Part shown: in pieces, positions 1 through 7,886 of the stretch
Numbering within the stretch: the stretch's first letter is position 1
Layout: the number at the start of each line of letters is the position of its first letter
Notes under the pieces: generated by a model
What the model was told of the DNA's origin: nothing
Databases searched by the model: none
The model's input: only the letters and a program-made list of their open reading frames with translations
Position numbers and translations under genes: made by a program
From: Pseudomonas fluorescens
GTDB lineage: Bacteria; Pseudomonadota; Gammaproteobacteria; Pseudomonadales; Pseudomonadaceae
NCBI RefSeq assembly: GCF_902497775.2
Contig: NZ_OZ024668.1
Coordinates: forward strand, 4,820,326 to 4,884,325
Length of the DNA stretch: 64,000 nucleotides
Reading direction: 5' to 3'

Positions 1-758
1 AACGGTACCCCGCCGTCCTTGGCCCGGCGGCCGAACTCCAGGCCCATGAAGGTTGGCGAAGGCACCGGCATACCGTTAGGCCCGCCGGTGAACGACAACC
101 AGTTGTTGAGCACCAGGCGGATGATTTCACCAAAACCCAGGGTAACGATGGCCAGGTAGTCGCCATGCATCCGCAACACCGGGAAACCCAATATGCACCC
201 GGCCAGCGCCGCCGCGATCGCCGCCAGTGGCAACACGGTCCAGAAGCCCAGGCCCAGGTACTGGTAACCCAGTGCCAGGCCGTAGGCGCCGATGGCGTAG
301 AAGGCCACGTAACCCAGGTCGAGCAGCCCCGCCAGGCCCACCACGATGTTCAGGCCCAGGCCCAGCAGCACGTAGATCAGGCCGAGAATGACCACGGTCA
401 GCAGGTACTTGTTGGCGAAGAACGGGAAAACGATGGCAATCACGATCAAAGCCGGGATGATCCAGCGCAGCCGCGATTTGTAGTTCGGCGCCAGCACGTG
501 CACGCCGGAGCCGCTGCCCTCGAAGCCCTGGAGGATCGACTGGCCCTTGGGTGTCTGCAGGAACAGGCTGAGGAAAAAACGCCCGACCATCACCCCGGCC
601 ACCAGCCAGGCGACGCGAGTGGGTTCGAGGTTGAAACTGTAGCCGTCGAGCACCACGCCGACGATGGGCCCGAAGACGATCAGGGAAATCAGCCCGGCGA
701 GAATCGCATCGATCAGGCTGCGCTTGATATCGAATGTAGTTGTTTTGGCAGCAGACAT
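1..758 (-). CDS. livM: branched-chain amino acid ABC transporter permease LivM (partial, 3' end outside window)
   Basis: Inner-membrane permease that with LivH forms the channel of the high-affinity leucine/isoleucine/valine importer. About 252 N-terminal residues are visible from ATG at 758 and no stop is reached, so the C-terminal part lies beyond the left edge. The protein begins MSAAKTTTFDIKRS, has an N-terminal extension with hydrophobic segments as in pseudomonad LivM, then the conserved permease core (residues about 130-240) with the LNIVVGLAGLLDLGYVAFY and FPVLRMHGDYLAIVTLGFGE stretches typical of the family. It starts 2 bp after the livH stop, so the two are cotranscribed; livF/livG ATPases are expected beyond the edge. 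Identification is secure; length cannot be judged. Confidence 0.93.
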   Translation of the reverse strand, partial: MSAAKTTTFDIKRSLIDAILAGLISLIVFGPIVGVVLDGYSFNLEPTRVAWLVAGVMVGRFFLSLFLQTPKGQSILQGFEGSGSGVHVLAPNYKSRLRWIIPALIVIAIVFPFFANKYLLTVVILGLIYVLLGLGLNIVVGLAGLLDLGYVAFYAIGAYGLALGYQYLGLGFWTVLPLAAIAAALAGCILGFPVLRMHGDYLAIVTLGFGEIIRLVLNNWLSFTGGPNGMPVPSPTFMGLEFGRRAKDGGVP

Positions 759-760
759 AC

Positions 761-1675
<915 letters not shown>

Positions 1676-1793
1676 AACGCAATCTCACGTATTTGAGATT
1701 GCACAAGCGCCGACTACGGTGAGCCCCGGATGAAGCGGCCCTCGCAGCGCAGGGTTGTGCAGATCTACGAGAAAAGACAGGTACGGCGCAAAA

Positions 1794-1823
1794 CCGGGTA
1801 GCGACCCGGGCACAAGCCCGGGT
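1794..1823 (-). promoter_or_regulatory. mutually exclusive hairpins between livK and livH
   Basis: Read on the minus strand, three complementary blocks follow each other just after the livK stop: ACCCGGGC, GCCCGGGT and ACCCGG, the last followed directly by TTTT. Blocks 1 and 2 form one GC hairpin; blocks 2 and 3 form an alternative hairpin ending in a short U run. This is the geometry of a terminator/antiterminator pair, or simply a strong stabilising or attenuating stem that gives more livK than livHM mRNA. The pairing is seen; the regulatory role is inferred. Confidence 0.5.
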
Positions 1824-1835
1824 CTCGTAGCGTTG

Positions 1836-2972
1836 TTATTTTTGTTTTTCCAGTTGGTGATACTTGCCGTCCTTGTCCCACTGGTAGACCACGTAGTCGG
1901 AGACCGTCAGGTCGCCCTTGCTGTCCCACTTCTTCTCGCCCATCACGGTTTGCACCGGGTTGGCCTTGAGCCACTTGGCAGCGTCTTCGCCCTTGTTCGA
2001 CTTGGCGCCGTTGAACGCTGCAGCCAGGGCCTGGACCGAGGCGTAGGCGTACAGGGTGTAGCCTTCAGGTTCGGTACCGGCCTTGCGGAAGTCCTCTACC
2101 ACCGCCTTGCTGTCTGGCAGCAGGCGCGGGTCGGCGCCGAAGGTCATGTACACGCCATCGACGTACTGTGGGCCACCAGCGGTGGAGACCAGTTCGTCGG
2201 TTACGATGCCGTCATCGGACATGAACTTGACGTCTTTCAGACCCGCCTCACGTAGTTGTCGCACCAGTGGACCCGCTTCCGGATGCAGGCCACCGAAGTA
2301 GACGACGTCGGCACCAGCGCCGCGGATCTTGGTGACCACGGCACTGAAGTCTTTCTCACCACGGGTCAGGCCTTCATACATAACAGGCTTCACCCCACGT
2401 TTTTCAAGCTGCGCCTTGGTGGCATCCGCCAGGCCCTGGCCGTAGGTGTCCTTGTCGTGCAGCACCACGACCTTCTTGCCTTTGAGCACGTCGACGATGT
2501 AGTCGCCGGCAACGATGCCCTGCTGATCGTCACGCCCGCACATACGGAACATGCCGGTCAGGCCGCGTTCGGTAACTGCCGGGTTGGTCGAGCCCGGGGT
2601 GATTGCGATGACACCGGCCTCGTCATACACCTCCGAGGCTGGAATGGTGTTGGACGAGCAGAAGTGCCCGACCACACCGATGACCTTGTCCTGGTCAACC
2701 AGGCGGTTGGCCACGGCCACGGCCTGTTTCGGCTCGCAGGCATCGTCACCCTTGACCAGCACGATCTTCTCGCCGTTGACCCCGCCCGCGGCATTGACCT
2801 TGTCGGCTGCCGCCTGTGCACCTTTCATGTACTGCTCGCCAAACGCTGCGTTGGCACCGGTCATCGGGCCTGCTACGCCGATCTTGATGTCGGCCTGAAC
2901 ATACGAAGAAACGCCCAGCGCCGTAGCTACGGCGAGGGCCAGAAAGCCTTTCTTGTAAAACGTCTGCGACAT
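1836..2972 (-). CDS. livK: branched-chain amino acid ABC transporter substrate-binding protein (LivK/BraC)
   Basis: Periplasmic binding protein of 378 residues that delivers leucine, isoleucine and valine (often also alanine or threonine) to LivHM. The start at 2972 (MSQTFYKKGF) has AGGAG about 9 nt upstream and yields a clear signal peptide ending SYVQA, with mature protein starting DIKIGVAGPMTG, the standard type-I periplasmic LIV-binding fold. A pair of cysteines (DDACEP and GHFCSS) matches the disulfide of the LivJ/BraC family. Longer upstream starts would bury the signal peptide and are rejected. First gene of the operon, behind a sigma-54-type promoter at 3031-3046, so it is probably nitrogen-controlled. 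Called braC in P. aeruginosa. Confidence 0.96.
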   Translation of the reverse strand: MSQTFYKKGFLALAVATALGVSSYVQADIKIGVAGPMTGANAAFGEQYMKGAQAAADKVNAAGGVNGEKIVLVKGDDACEPKQAVAVANRLVDQDKVIGVVGHFCSSNTIPASEVYDEAGVIAITPGSTNPAVTERGLTGMFRMCGRDDQQGIVAGDYIVDVLKGKKVVVLHDKDTYGQGLADATKAQLEKRGVKPVMYEGLTRGEKDFSAVVTKIRGAGADVVYFGGLHPEAGPLVRQLREAGLKDVKFMSDDGIVTDELVSTAGGPQYVDGVYMTFGADPRLLPDSKAVVEDFRKAGTEPEGYTLYAYASVQALAAAFNGAKSNKGEDAAKWLKANPVQTVMGEKKWDSKGDLTVSDYVVYQWDKDGKYHQLEKQK

Positions 2973-3030
2973 GAGGTGGTGCTCCTGGAGTTTTTTTTGG
3001 TTGGCACTACAACTTTCAGCAATTGCTCTG

Positions 3031-3046
3031 AGCAAGGGCCGTGCCA
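3031..3046 (-). promoter_or_regulatory. sigma-54 (RpoN) promoter for livK
   Basis: On the minus strand the sequence reads TGGCACGGCCCTTGCT, an exact match to the -24/-12 consensus TGGCAC-N5-TTGCW. Transcription would start near 3020, giving a leader of about 48 nt before the livK ATG at 2972. Sigma-54 dependence implies an enhancer-binding activator, most plausibly NtrC given the nitrogen role of amino acid uptake. The match is direct; the choice of activator is inference. Confidence 0.82.
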
Positions 3047-3188
3047 TTGGTTTTTTATTCTGGAAAAACTCGTGAACAAGTTGCGCAGCACGGATTCACA
3101 GCCTTTTTTTATTGGTCGTGCAACCGTCTGCCTCACGACAAGCGCCACCCGACCGAACGAAAAAGAGCAACCGTGAAGTGCCATCATT

Positions 3189-3203
3189 GCAACCCTGGGT
3201 TGT
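3189..3203. promoter_or_regulatory. palindrome, candidate activator site upstream of the livK promoter
   Basis: GCAACCCTGGGTTGT is a near-perfect inverted repeat about 145-160 bp upstream of the sigma-54 promoter, a normal enhancer distance. It only partly resembles an NtrC site (GCACC...GGTGC), so the bound protein is unknown. Confidence 0.3.
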
Positions 3204-3442
3204 GGTTACGTGCAACCAGGCTGTAACAGGATGCGTAACCGAACTGCACATCCTTGGTGCGCGACTGCTACAGCGGGCACCATTACAGGCTAGCCGCTCA
3301 CCGCTAAAAGCGCCGCTACCTGTAGCCTGCTACCGAATTACCCCGGCCCCGGCCTGCCCGCATGGCGGCAAAGGCTGGCACAATGCGCAGGTCTGTGCGC
3401 CGTCGCTGGCGGTGATGGCGCGCGCCCCCTTTGGAGCCCCCT

Positions 3443-4645
3443 ATGAGCGAGAGTGCATTTGCCGATCGCATCGTGCAGAACCTGCTCGACACCGATTTCT
3501 ACAAGCTGACCATGATGCAGGCCGTGCTGCACAACTACCCCAACGTCGACGTTGAATGGGAGTTCCGCTGCCGCAATGGAGAAGACCTGCGCCCTTATCT
3601 GGCGCAGATTCGCGAGCAGATCGAGCAGTTGTGCGAACTGAGCCTGGGTAATGGCCAGTTGGGCTTTCTTGAGCAGATCAGCTTCATGAAGCCGGACTTC
3701 TTGCGCTTTCTCGGGCTGTTCCGCTTCAACCTGCGCTACCTGCAACTGGGGGTCGAAAACGATCAACTGTACCTGCGCCTGCGCGGGCCCTGGCTGCATG
3801 TGATCCTGTTTGAAGTACCTTTGCTGGCGATCATCAGCGAAGTGCGCAACCGCCATCGCCATCCCCAGGCCAAACTCAGCGATGCCCGCGACCAGCTGTA
3901 CCGCAAGTTCGACTGGCTCAAGGCCAATGCCAGCAGCGAGGAACTGGCCGAGCTGCAGGTCGCCGACTTCGGCACCCGCCGGCGCTTCTCCTACAAAGTC
4001 CAGGAAGAAGTGGTACGGGTGCTCAAGGACGATTTCCCGGCGCGTTTCGTCGGCACCAGCAACGTGCACCTGGCACGGAAACTGGATATCAAGCCGTTGG
4101 GAACCATGGCCCATGAATGGATCATGGCCCACCAGCAACTGGGGCCGCGGCTGATCGACAGCCAGATTGCCGCACTCGATTGCTGGGTGCGCGAATACCG
4201 CGGGCTGCTCGGCATCGCCCTGACCGATTGCATCACCATGGACGCCTTCCTGACCGATTTCGACCTGTACTTCGCCAAACTGTTCGACGGCCTGCGCCAC
4301 GACTCGGGCGACCCGGTGCAGTGGGCGGAGAAGGCCATCGCCCACTACCGCAAGCTGGGGATCGATCCGATGACCAAGACCCTGGTGTTCTCCGACGGCC
4401 TGAACCTGACCAAGTCACTGGAGATCTTCCGTGCCCTGCGCGGGCGGATCAACGTCAGCTTCGGCATCGGCACCAACCTCACCTGCGACCTGCCCGGGGT
4501 GGCGCCGATGAGCATCGTGCTTAAAATGACCGACTGTAACGGCCAGCCCGTCGCCAAGATTTCCGATGAGGCGGCCAAGACCCAATGCCGCGACGAGAAC
4601 TTCGTCGCCTACCTGCGCCACGTCTTCAAAGTGTCCAAGGAGTAA
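3443..4645 (+). CDS. pncB: nicotinate phosphoribosyltransferase
   Basis: Cytosolic NAD-salvage enzyme joining nicotinate and PRPP (ATP-assisted) to give nicotinate mononucleotide. 400 residues, the family's usual length. Start at 3443 ([10 protein letters not shown]) has TTGGAG 6 nt upstream; the in-frame ATG four codons earlier has no ribosome site. Recognisable PncB sequence includes [13 protein letters not shown] near the N-terminus, the phosphoribosyl region around [13 protein letters not shown], the catalytic-region GLRHDSGDP and the C-terminal [10 protein letters not shown]. nadE follows after 3 bp, so the two act in sequence and are cotranscribed: PncB makes nicotinate mononucleotide and NadE finishes NAD. 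Confidence 0.97.
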   Translation: MSESAFADRIVQNLLDTDFYKLTMMQAVLHNYPNVDVEWEFRCRNGEDLRPYLAQIREQIEQLCELSLGNGQLGFLEQISFMKPDFLRFLGLFRFNLRYLQLGVENDQLYLRLRGPWLHVILFEVPLLAIISEVRNRHRHPQAKLSDARDQLYRKFDWLKANASSEELAELQVADFGTRRRFSYKVQEEVVRVLKDDFPARFVGTSNVHLARKLDIKPLGTMAHEWIMAHQQLGPRLIDSQIAALDCWVREYRGLLGIALTDCITMDAFLTDFDLYFAKLFDGLRHDSGDPVQWAEKAIAHYRKLGIDPMTKTLVFSDGLNLTKSLEIFRALRGRINVSFGIGTNLTCDLPGVAPMSIVLKMTDCNGQPVAKISDEAAKTQCRDENFVAYLRHVFKVSKE

Positions 4646-4648
4646 TTC

Positions 4649-5476
4649 ATGCAAGCCGTCCAGCAAGAGATTGCGCAAGCGCTCAAGGTCCAGCCGCCGT
4701 TCGCCGACAACGCCGCGCTCGAAGCCGAAGTGGCCCGGCGCGTGACCTTCATCAAGACCTGCCTGAACAATGCACGGCTCAAGACCCTGGTGCTGGGCAT
4801 CAGTGGCGGCGTCGACTCGCTGACCGCCGCGCTGATGGCGCAACGGGCGATCAACGAACTGCGCAGTGAAACCGACGACGCGCACTACCGCTTCATTGCC
4901 GTGCGCCTGCCTTACCAGGTGCAGCACGACGAACACGACGCCCAGGCCTGCCTGGAGGTGATCAAGGCCGACGAGGTGCACACCGTCGACATCGCCCCGG
5001 CCGTGCGCGCCCTGGCGACCGAGGTCAAGGCTCTGGAGAACGGCTCGCCGGCGCTGATCGACTTTGTCGTCGGCAACACCAAGGCGCGCATGCGCATGGT
5101 CGCCCAATACACCATCGCCGGCGCCCGCCAGGGTCTGGTGATCGGCACCGACCATGCCGCTGAAGCGGTGATGGGCTTCTTTACCAAATTTGGTGATGGT
5201 TCCTGCGACCTGGCGCCGCTCAGTGGCTTGGTGAAAAACCAGGTACGGGCCATCGCGCGCAGCTTTGGCGCGCCGGAATCACTGGTGGAGAAGGTCCCGA
5301 CTGCGGACCTGGAGGACCTGGCGCCAGGCAAGCCGGACGAAGCGTCCCACGGCGTGACCTACGCGCAGATCGATGCGTTCTTGCATGGCGAGCCGGTCAG
5401 CCAGGAAGCGTTCGACATCATCAGCGCCACCTACCGCAAGACCCAGCACAAACGCGAGATGCCGTTCGCGCCTTGA
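4649..5476 (+). CDS. nadE: ammonia-dependent NAD(+) synthetase
   Basis: Amidates deamido-NAD to NAD with ATP and ammonia. 275 residues, matching the short ammonia-dependent class; there is no N-terminal nitrilase-type glutaminase domain. The N-type ATP pyrophosphatase P-loop SGGVDS is at about residues 52-57, followed by the dimer and substrate segment GNTKARMRM and [19 protein letters not shown]. The start is 3 bp after pncB with the ribosome site AAGGAG formed by the end of pncB, suggesting translational coupling. It ends facing azurin, with a REP element between the two genes. Confidence 0.97.
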   Translation: MQAVQQEIAQALKVQPPFADNAALEAEVARRVTFIKTCLNNARLKTLVLGISGGVDSLTAALMAQRAINELRSETDDAHYRFIAVRLPYQVQHDEHDAQACLEVIKADEVHTVDIAPAVRALATEVKALENGSPALIDFVVGNTKARMRMVAQYTIAGARQGLVIGTDHAAEAVMGFFTKFGDGSCDLAPLSGLVKNQVRAIARSFGAPESLVEKVPTADLEDLAPGKPDEASHGVTYAQIDAFLHGEPVSQEAFDIISATYRKTQHKREMPFAP

Positions 5477-5512
5477 AGTGCTGCATGAATCACCGGCTCC
5501 CGCGGTAATCGG

Positions 5513-5555
5513 TGTGGGAGCCGGCGTTGCCGGCGATGGGCTGCAAAGCAGCCCC
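5513..5555. repeat. REP element between convergent nadE and azu
   Basis: Two adjoining hairpins, GCCGGC-gtt-GCCGGC and GGGCTGC-aaa-GCAGCCC, preceded by TGTGGGA. This is a pseudomonad REP variant different from the other REPs in the window. It sits between convergent genes and may end both transcripts. Confidence 0.75.
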
Positions 5556-5562
5556 AAGGCAA

Positions 5563-6009
5563 TTACTTCAGAGTAACAGTGCCTTTCATCATCGAGATGT
5601 GGCCAGGGAACGAGCAGAAGAAGCCGTACTTCTCGTCAGCTTTCAGCTTGGACACGTCGAAGGTCACCGAATCAGTTTCCTTAGCGCCAATGATCTTGGT
5701 GTGGGCGATCACGCGGTCGTCACCGTCTTTCAGATAGTTTTTGTCGATGCCGGCAGCCAGGCCGTCGGTGGCGATCGGCTGCATGTCAGCTTCTTTGCTG
5801 ATGACCAGGTTGTGGCCCATGACGTTCTTCGGCAACGAACCGGAGTGGGTCAGTTCGACGGTGAAGGTCTTGCAGCTCTTGTCGATTTCGATGGCCTTGG
5901 TGTTGAAGGACATCTGGTCGGTGGAGTCGATCGTCGTCTTGCATTCAGCGGCAAATACCTGAGTGCTGGCGAGGGTCAGCAAGGATACTGCGACAACTTT
6001 GGCAAACAT
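5563..6009 (-). CDS. azu: azurin, periplasmic blue copper protein
   Basis: Small type-I copper electron carrier of the periplasm, known to donate electrons to nitrite reductase or cytochrome c peroxidase and linked to redox stress. 148 residues: a 20-residue signal peptide ending STQVFA and a 128-residue mature protein starting AECKTTID, exactly the canonical azurin length. In mature numbering all copper ligands are present: His46 (GHN), Cys112 and His117 (FFCSFPGH) and Met121; the Cys3-Cys26 disulfide is also kept. Monocistronic, with a possible Anr site upstream (6075-6088), in agreement with the known Anr control of azurin in P. aeruginosa. Confidence 0.98.
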   Translation of the reverse strand: MFAKVVAVSLLTLASTQVFAAECKTTIDSTDQMSFNTKAIEIDKSCKTFTVELTHSGSLPKNVMGHNLVISKEADMQPIATDGLAAGIDKNYLKDGDDRVIAHTKIIGAKETDSVTFDVSKLKADEKYGFFCSFPGHISMMKGTVTLK

Positions 6010-6074
6010 CGTGAATCTCCATGGCAGGGGTTTTTTATCAGTTTGCAGACTGCCTGAAACCGCAAGGCCGGCCC

Positions 6075-6088
6075 ATGATGTGGGTCAA
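6075..6088 (-). promoter_or_regulatory. candidate Anr/FNR box upstream of azurin
   Basis: On the minus strand the site reads TTGAC-CCAC-ATCAT, 8 of 10 matches to TTGAT-N4-ATCAA. It is centred about 72 bp before the azu start. Anr control of azu is known in P. aeruginosa; the -10 element here is weak, so the exact promoter is not fixed. Confidence 0.45.
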
Positions 6089-6207
6089 GCGCTGGCCGAT
6101 GAGCCAGGCAGTGAATTTGTTCTATGGATTGTATACAGGAAATCTAAGTGCCCATCATGCACCTTTGAGAGAGGATGAGACAACCTCTCATTTAGGAGTA
6201 AACGATC

Positions 6208-6297
6208 ATGTCCTTTGGTACTTTCCTCAACGGCCTCCTGGCCGCCTATGCCTGCGGTGCCGCGGGCGCCTCGTGCGAGTTTGCCCGCCCGGAATGA
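6208..6297 (+). CDS. possible 29-residue small protein of unknown function
   Basis: ATG at 6208 is preceded by a good ribosome site (TTAGGAG, 7 nt spacing) and opens a frame of 29 codons ending in TGA at 6297. The peptide starts [17 protein letters not shown] and ends CEFARPE; its middle is Ala/Gly-rich and mildly hydrophobic with two cysteines. A 6-bp stem (GAGAGG/CCTCTC, about 6172-6191) lies just before the ribosome site. It is 67 bp upstream of the LOG-family gene in the same direction, so it could be a small protein or a leader peptide. I do not recognise it; the support is the ribosome site and placement only. Confidence 0.4.
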   Translation: MSFGTFLNGLLAAYACGAAGASCEFARPE

Positions 6298-6364
6298 ACC
6301 CGTCGGGCTTGGAAGCGAGCGGCCAGCGCCTTACTCTGTGTGCGCCTGTAACCGGAGAGAAGCA

Positions 6365-6952
6365 ATGCCCGTACGTTCCGTTTGTGTGTTCTGTGGCGCC
6401 AGCACCGGCGTCAACCCGGCCTACCGCGAGGCGGCCATCGCCCTCGGCCAGACCATCGCTGCGCGCGGCCTGACCCTGGTATACGGCGGTGGCGCCGTGG
6501 GCCTGATGGGGATCGTTGCCGATGCGGCCATGGCCGCCGGTGGCGAAGTGATCGGCATCATCCCTGAGGCGCTGAAAAACGCCGAAATTGGTCACACCGG
6601 CCTGACCCGCCTGGAAGTGGTGGACGGCATGCACGCGCGCAAAGCCCGCATGGCCGAACTGAGCGACGCCTTCGTCGCCCTGCCGGGTGGCCTGGGTACC
6701 CTGGAAGAGTTGTTTGAAGTCTGGACCTGGGGTCAGCTGGGCTACCACGCAAAGCCCCTGGGCCTGCTCGACGTCAACGGTTTCTACAGCAAGCTGGGCA
6801 GCTTCCTTGACCATGTAGTGGAAGAAGGCTTCGTACGCCCGCAACACCGCGCCATGCTGCAACTGGCCGACTCGCCGGCCGAGTTGCTCGACGCCATGGA
6901 CAACTTCGAAGCCCCGGTGCTGCCCAAGTGGGTCGACAAGAAGCCTGATTAA
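6365..6952 (+). CDS. LOG family protein (nucleoside 5'-monophosphate phosphoribohydrolase)
   Basis: 195-residue Rossmann-like protein of the TIGR00730/LOG family, of which characterised members release the base from cytokinin riboside monophosphates or AMP; in bacteria without cytokinins the natural substrate is usually unclear. The two signature motifs are present: GGGAVGLMG (about residues 43-51) and PGGLGTLEE (about 108-116) carrying the catalytic glutamate, with Arg/Lys of GMHARKARM between. The ATG at 6365 has GGAGAG upstream; extending to 6215 would overlap the small upstream frame and adds an unrelated tail. Its end is followed by a degenerate REP and then by a convergent gene. Confidence 0.9.
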   Translation: MPVRSVCVFCGASTGVNPAYREAAIALGQTIAARGLTLVYGGGAVGLMGIVADAAMAAGGEVIGIIPEALKNAEIGHTGLTRLEVVDGMHARKARMAELSDAFVALPGGLGTLEELFEVWTWGQLGYHAKPLGLLDVNGFYSKLGSFLDHVVEEGFVRPQHRAMLQLADSPAELLDAMDNFEAPVLPKWVDKKPD

Positions 6953-6961
6953 CCCGCCTCA

Positions 6962-6985
6962 TCGTGGGGCAAGCCCGCGCCTACA
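6962..6985. repeat. degenerate REP between convergent genes
   Basis: The stretch TCGTGGGGCAAGCCCGCGCC is an imperfect copy of the REP core found elsewhere in the window (TCGCGGGGCAAGCCCGCTCC). Only a single half is present, lying between the LOG-family stop and the transglutaminase stop. Confidence 0.4.
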
Positions 6986-7886
6986 AGGCAGTAGCCTCAT
7001 CCCGCGGCATCACCGTGACCTGCACCTCTGGGTCATGGCTGCCGCCACCAAGGATCACCCCGCGCAACGGCGACACATCGGAAAAGTCCCGGCCCCAGGC
7101 CAGGGTGATGTGTTCCAGCGCCGGGCGCAGGTTGTTGGTGGGGTCGAAATCGATCCAGCCTTGCCCGGGGCAAAACACCGAAACCCACGCATGCGAGGCA
7201 TCGGCACCGATCAGCCGTGGCTGGCCGGGCGGCGGCCGGGTCAGCAGGTAGCCACTGACATAACGCGCCGCCAGCCCCCGCGAACGCAGGCAGGCGAGCA
7301 TCAGGTGGGCAAAGTCCTGGCACACGCCACGGCGGCGCTCGAGCACTTCCACCAGCGGCGTGGCGACCTGGGTGGCGTCGGCGTCGAAGGTGAACTCGCT
7401 GAAGATTTTCTCCATCAGCGCCTGGACGCCCTCGAGCAGTGCCCGCCCAGGCTCGAAAGCGGATTCGCTGAAGGCCACGAAGCGCTGCTTGAGGCGCACA
7501 TAAGGCGACTCGAAACGATACCGACACGCGTCCAAAAACGCTGCCGCCAGTGGCTGGCTGGCATAGGTCAGGGCCTCACGCACCTGCTCCCAGGCGGGCG
7601 AGGCGGCAAAGTCCGGCGCTGCCCGCTCGAACACTTCAACCTGCAAGCGCGCCACTACCCGCAACTGCTCATGCTGGCGCTCGAACGCCAGGCGGGTCAG
7701 CGGGTTGCCGAACACATCCCACTCATCGCGGCGCTGGGTCGGTGGCGGGCTGACCTGCAGGGCCTGGGCCGTGCAGCGTTGCCAGGCGCAAGGCCGTGGC
7801 CACAGATGCGCCAGCTGCTGGGCCAGGGACACCGGGCTGTCGTAGCGGTAATGGGTGTCGTGAATGATCTGATAGCGCGCACTCAT
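6981..7886 (-). CDS. transglutaminase family protein (bacterial transglutaminase-like N-terminal domain)
   Basis: 301-residue protein with the N-terminal transglutaminase-like beta domain (begins MSARYQIIHDTHYRYD) and a cysteine-protease-fold core. The triad is complete: Cys189 in RRGVCQDFAH, His232 in ADASHAWV and Asp248 in WIDFDPTNN. Family members act as proteases or amide-exchange enzymes on peptides; no substrate is known here. There is no signal peptide. The ATG at 7886 shares its A with the TGA of the upstream ATP-grasp gene, so the two are translationally coupled. With the DUF2126 protein it makes a three-gene set of two transglutaminases around an ATP-grasp/alpha-E protein. Confidence 0.88.
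   Translation of the reverse strand: MSARYQIIHDTHYRYDSPVSLAQQLAHLWPRPCAWQRCTAQALQVSPPPTQRRDEWDVFGNPLTRLAFERQHEQLRVVARLQVEVFERAAPDFAASPAWEQVREALTYASQPLAAAFLDACRYRFESPYVRLKQRFVAFSESAFEPGRALLEGVQALMEKIFSEFTFDADATQVATPLVEVLERRRGVCQDFAHLMLACLRSRGLAARYVSGYLLTRPPPGQPRLIGADASHAWVSVFCPGQGWIDFDPTNNLRPALEHITLAWGRDFSDVSPLRGVILGGGSHDPEVQVTVMPRDEATAL

Larger units (their letters stand above)
2973..3442. other. 470-bp divergent regulatory region between livK and pncB
   Basis: Holds no convincing gene; short frames here lack ribosome sites and coding bias. It contains the livK ribosome site, a T-run, the minus-strand sigma-54 promoter (3031-3046), a GCAACCC/GGGTTGT palindrome at 3189-3203 and, on the pncB side, a TTGGAG ribosome site at 3431-3436. 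Two opposed TGGTGC / GCACCA half-sites also occur near 3257-3285. I see no clear sigma-70 promoter for pncB. Confidence 0.6.

Noticed and set aside
3257..3285. TGGTGC...GCACCA half-sites as an NtrC enhancer
   Set aside because: The two halves are in the inverse order of the NtrC consensus and too far apart; kept only as a note in the regulatory region.
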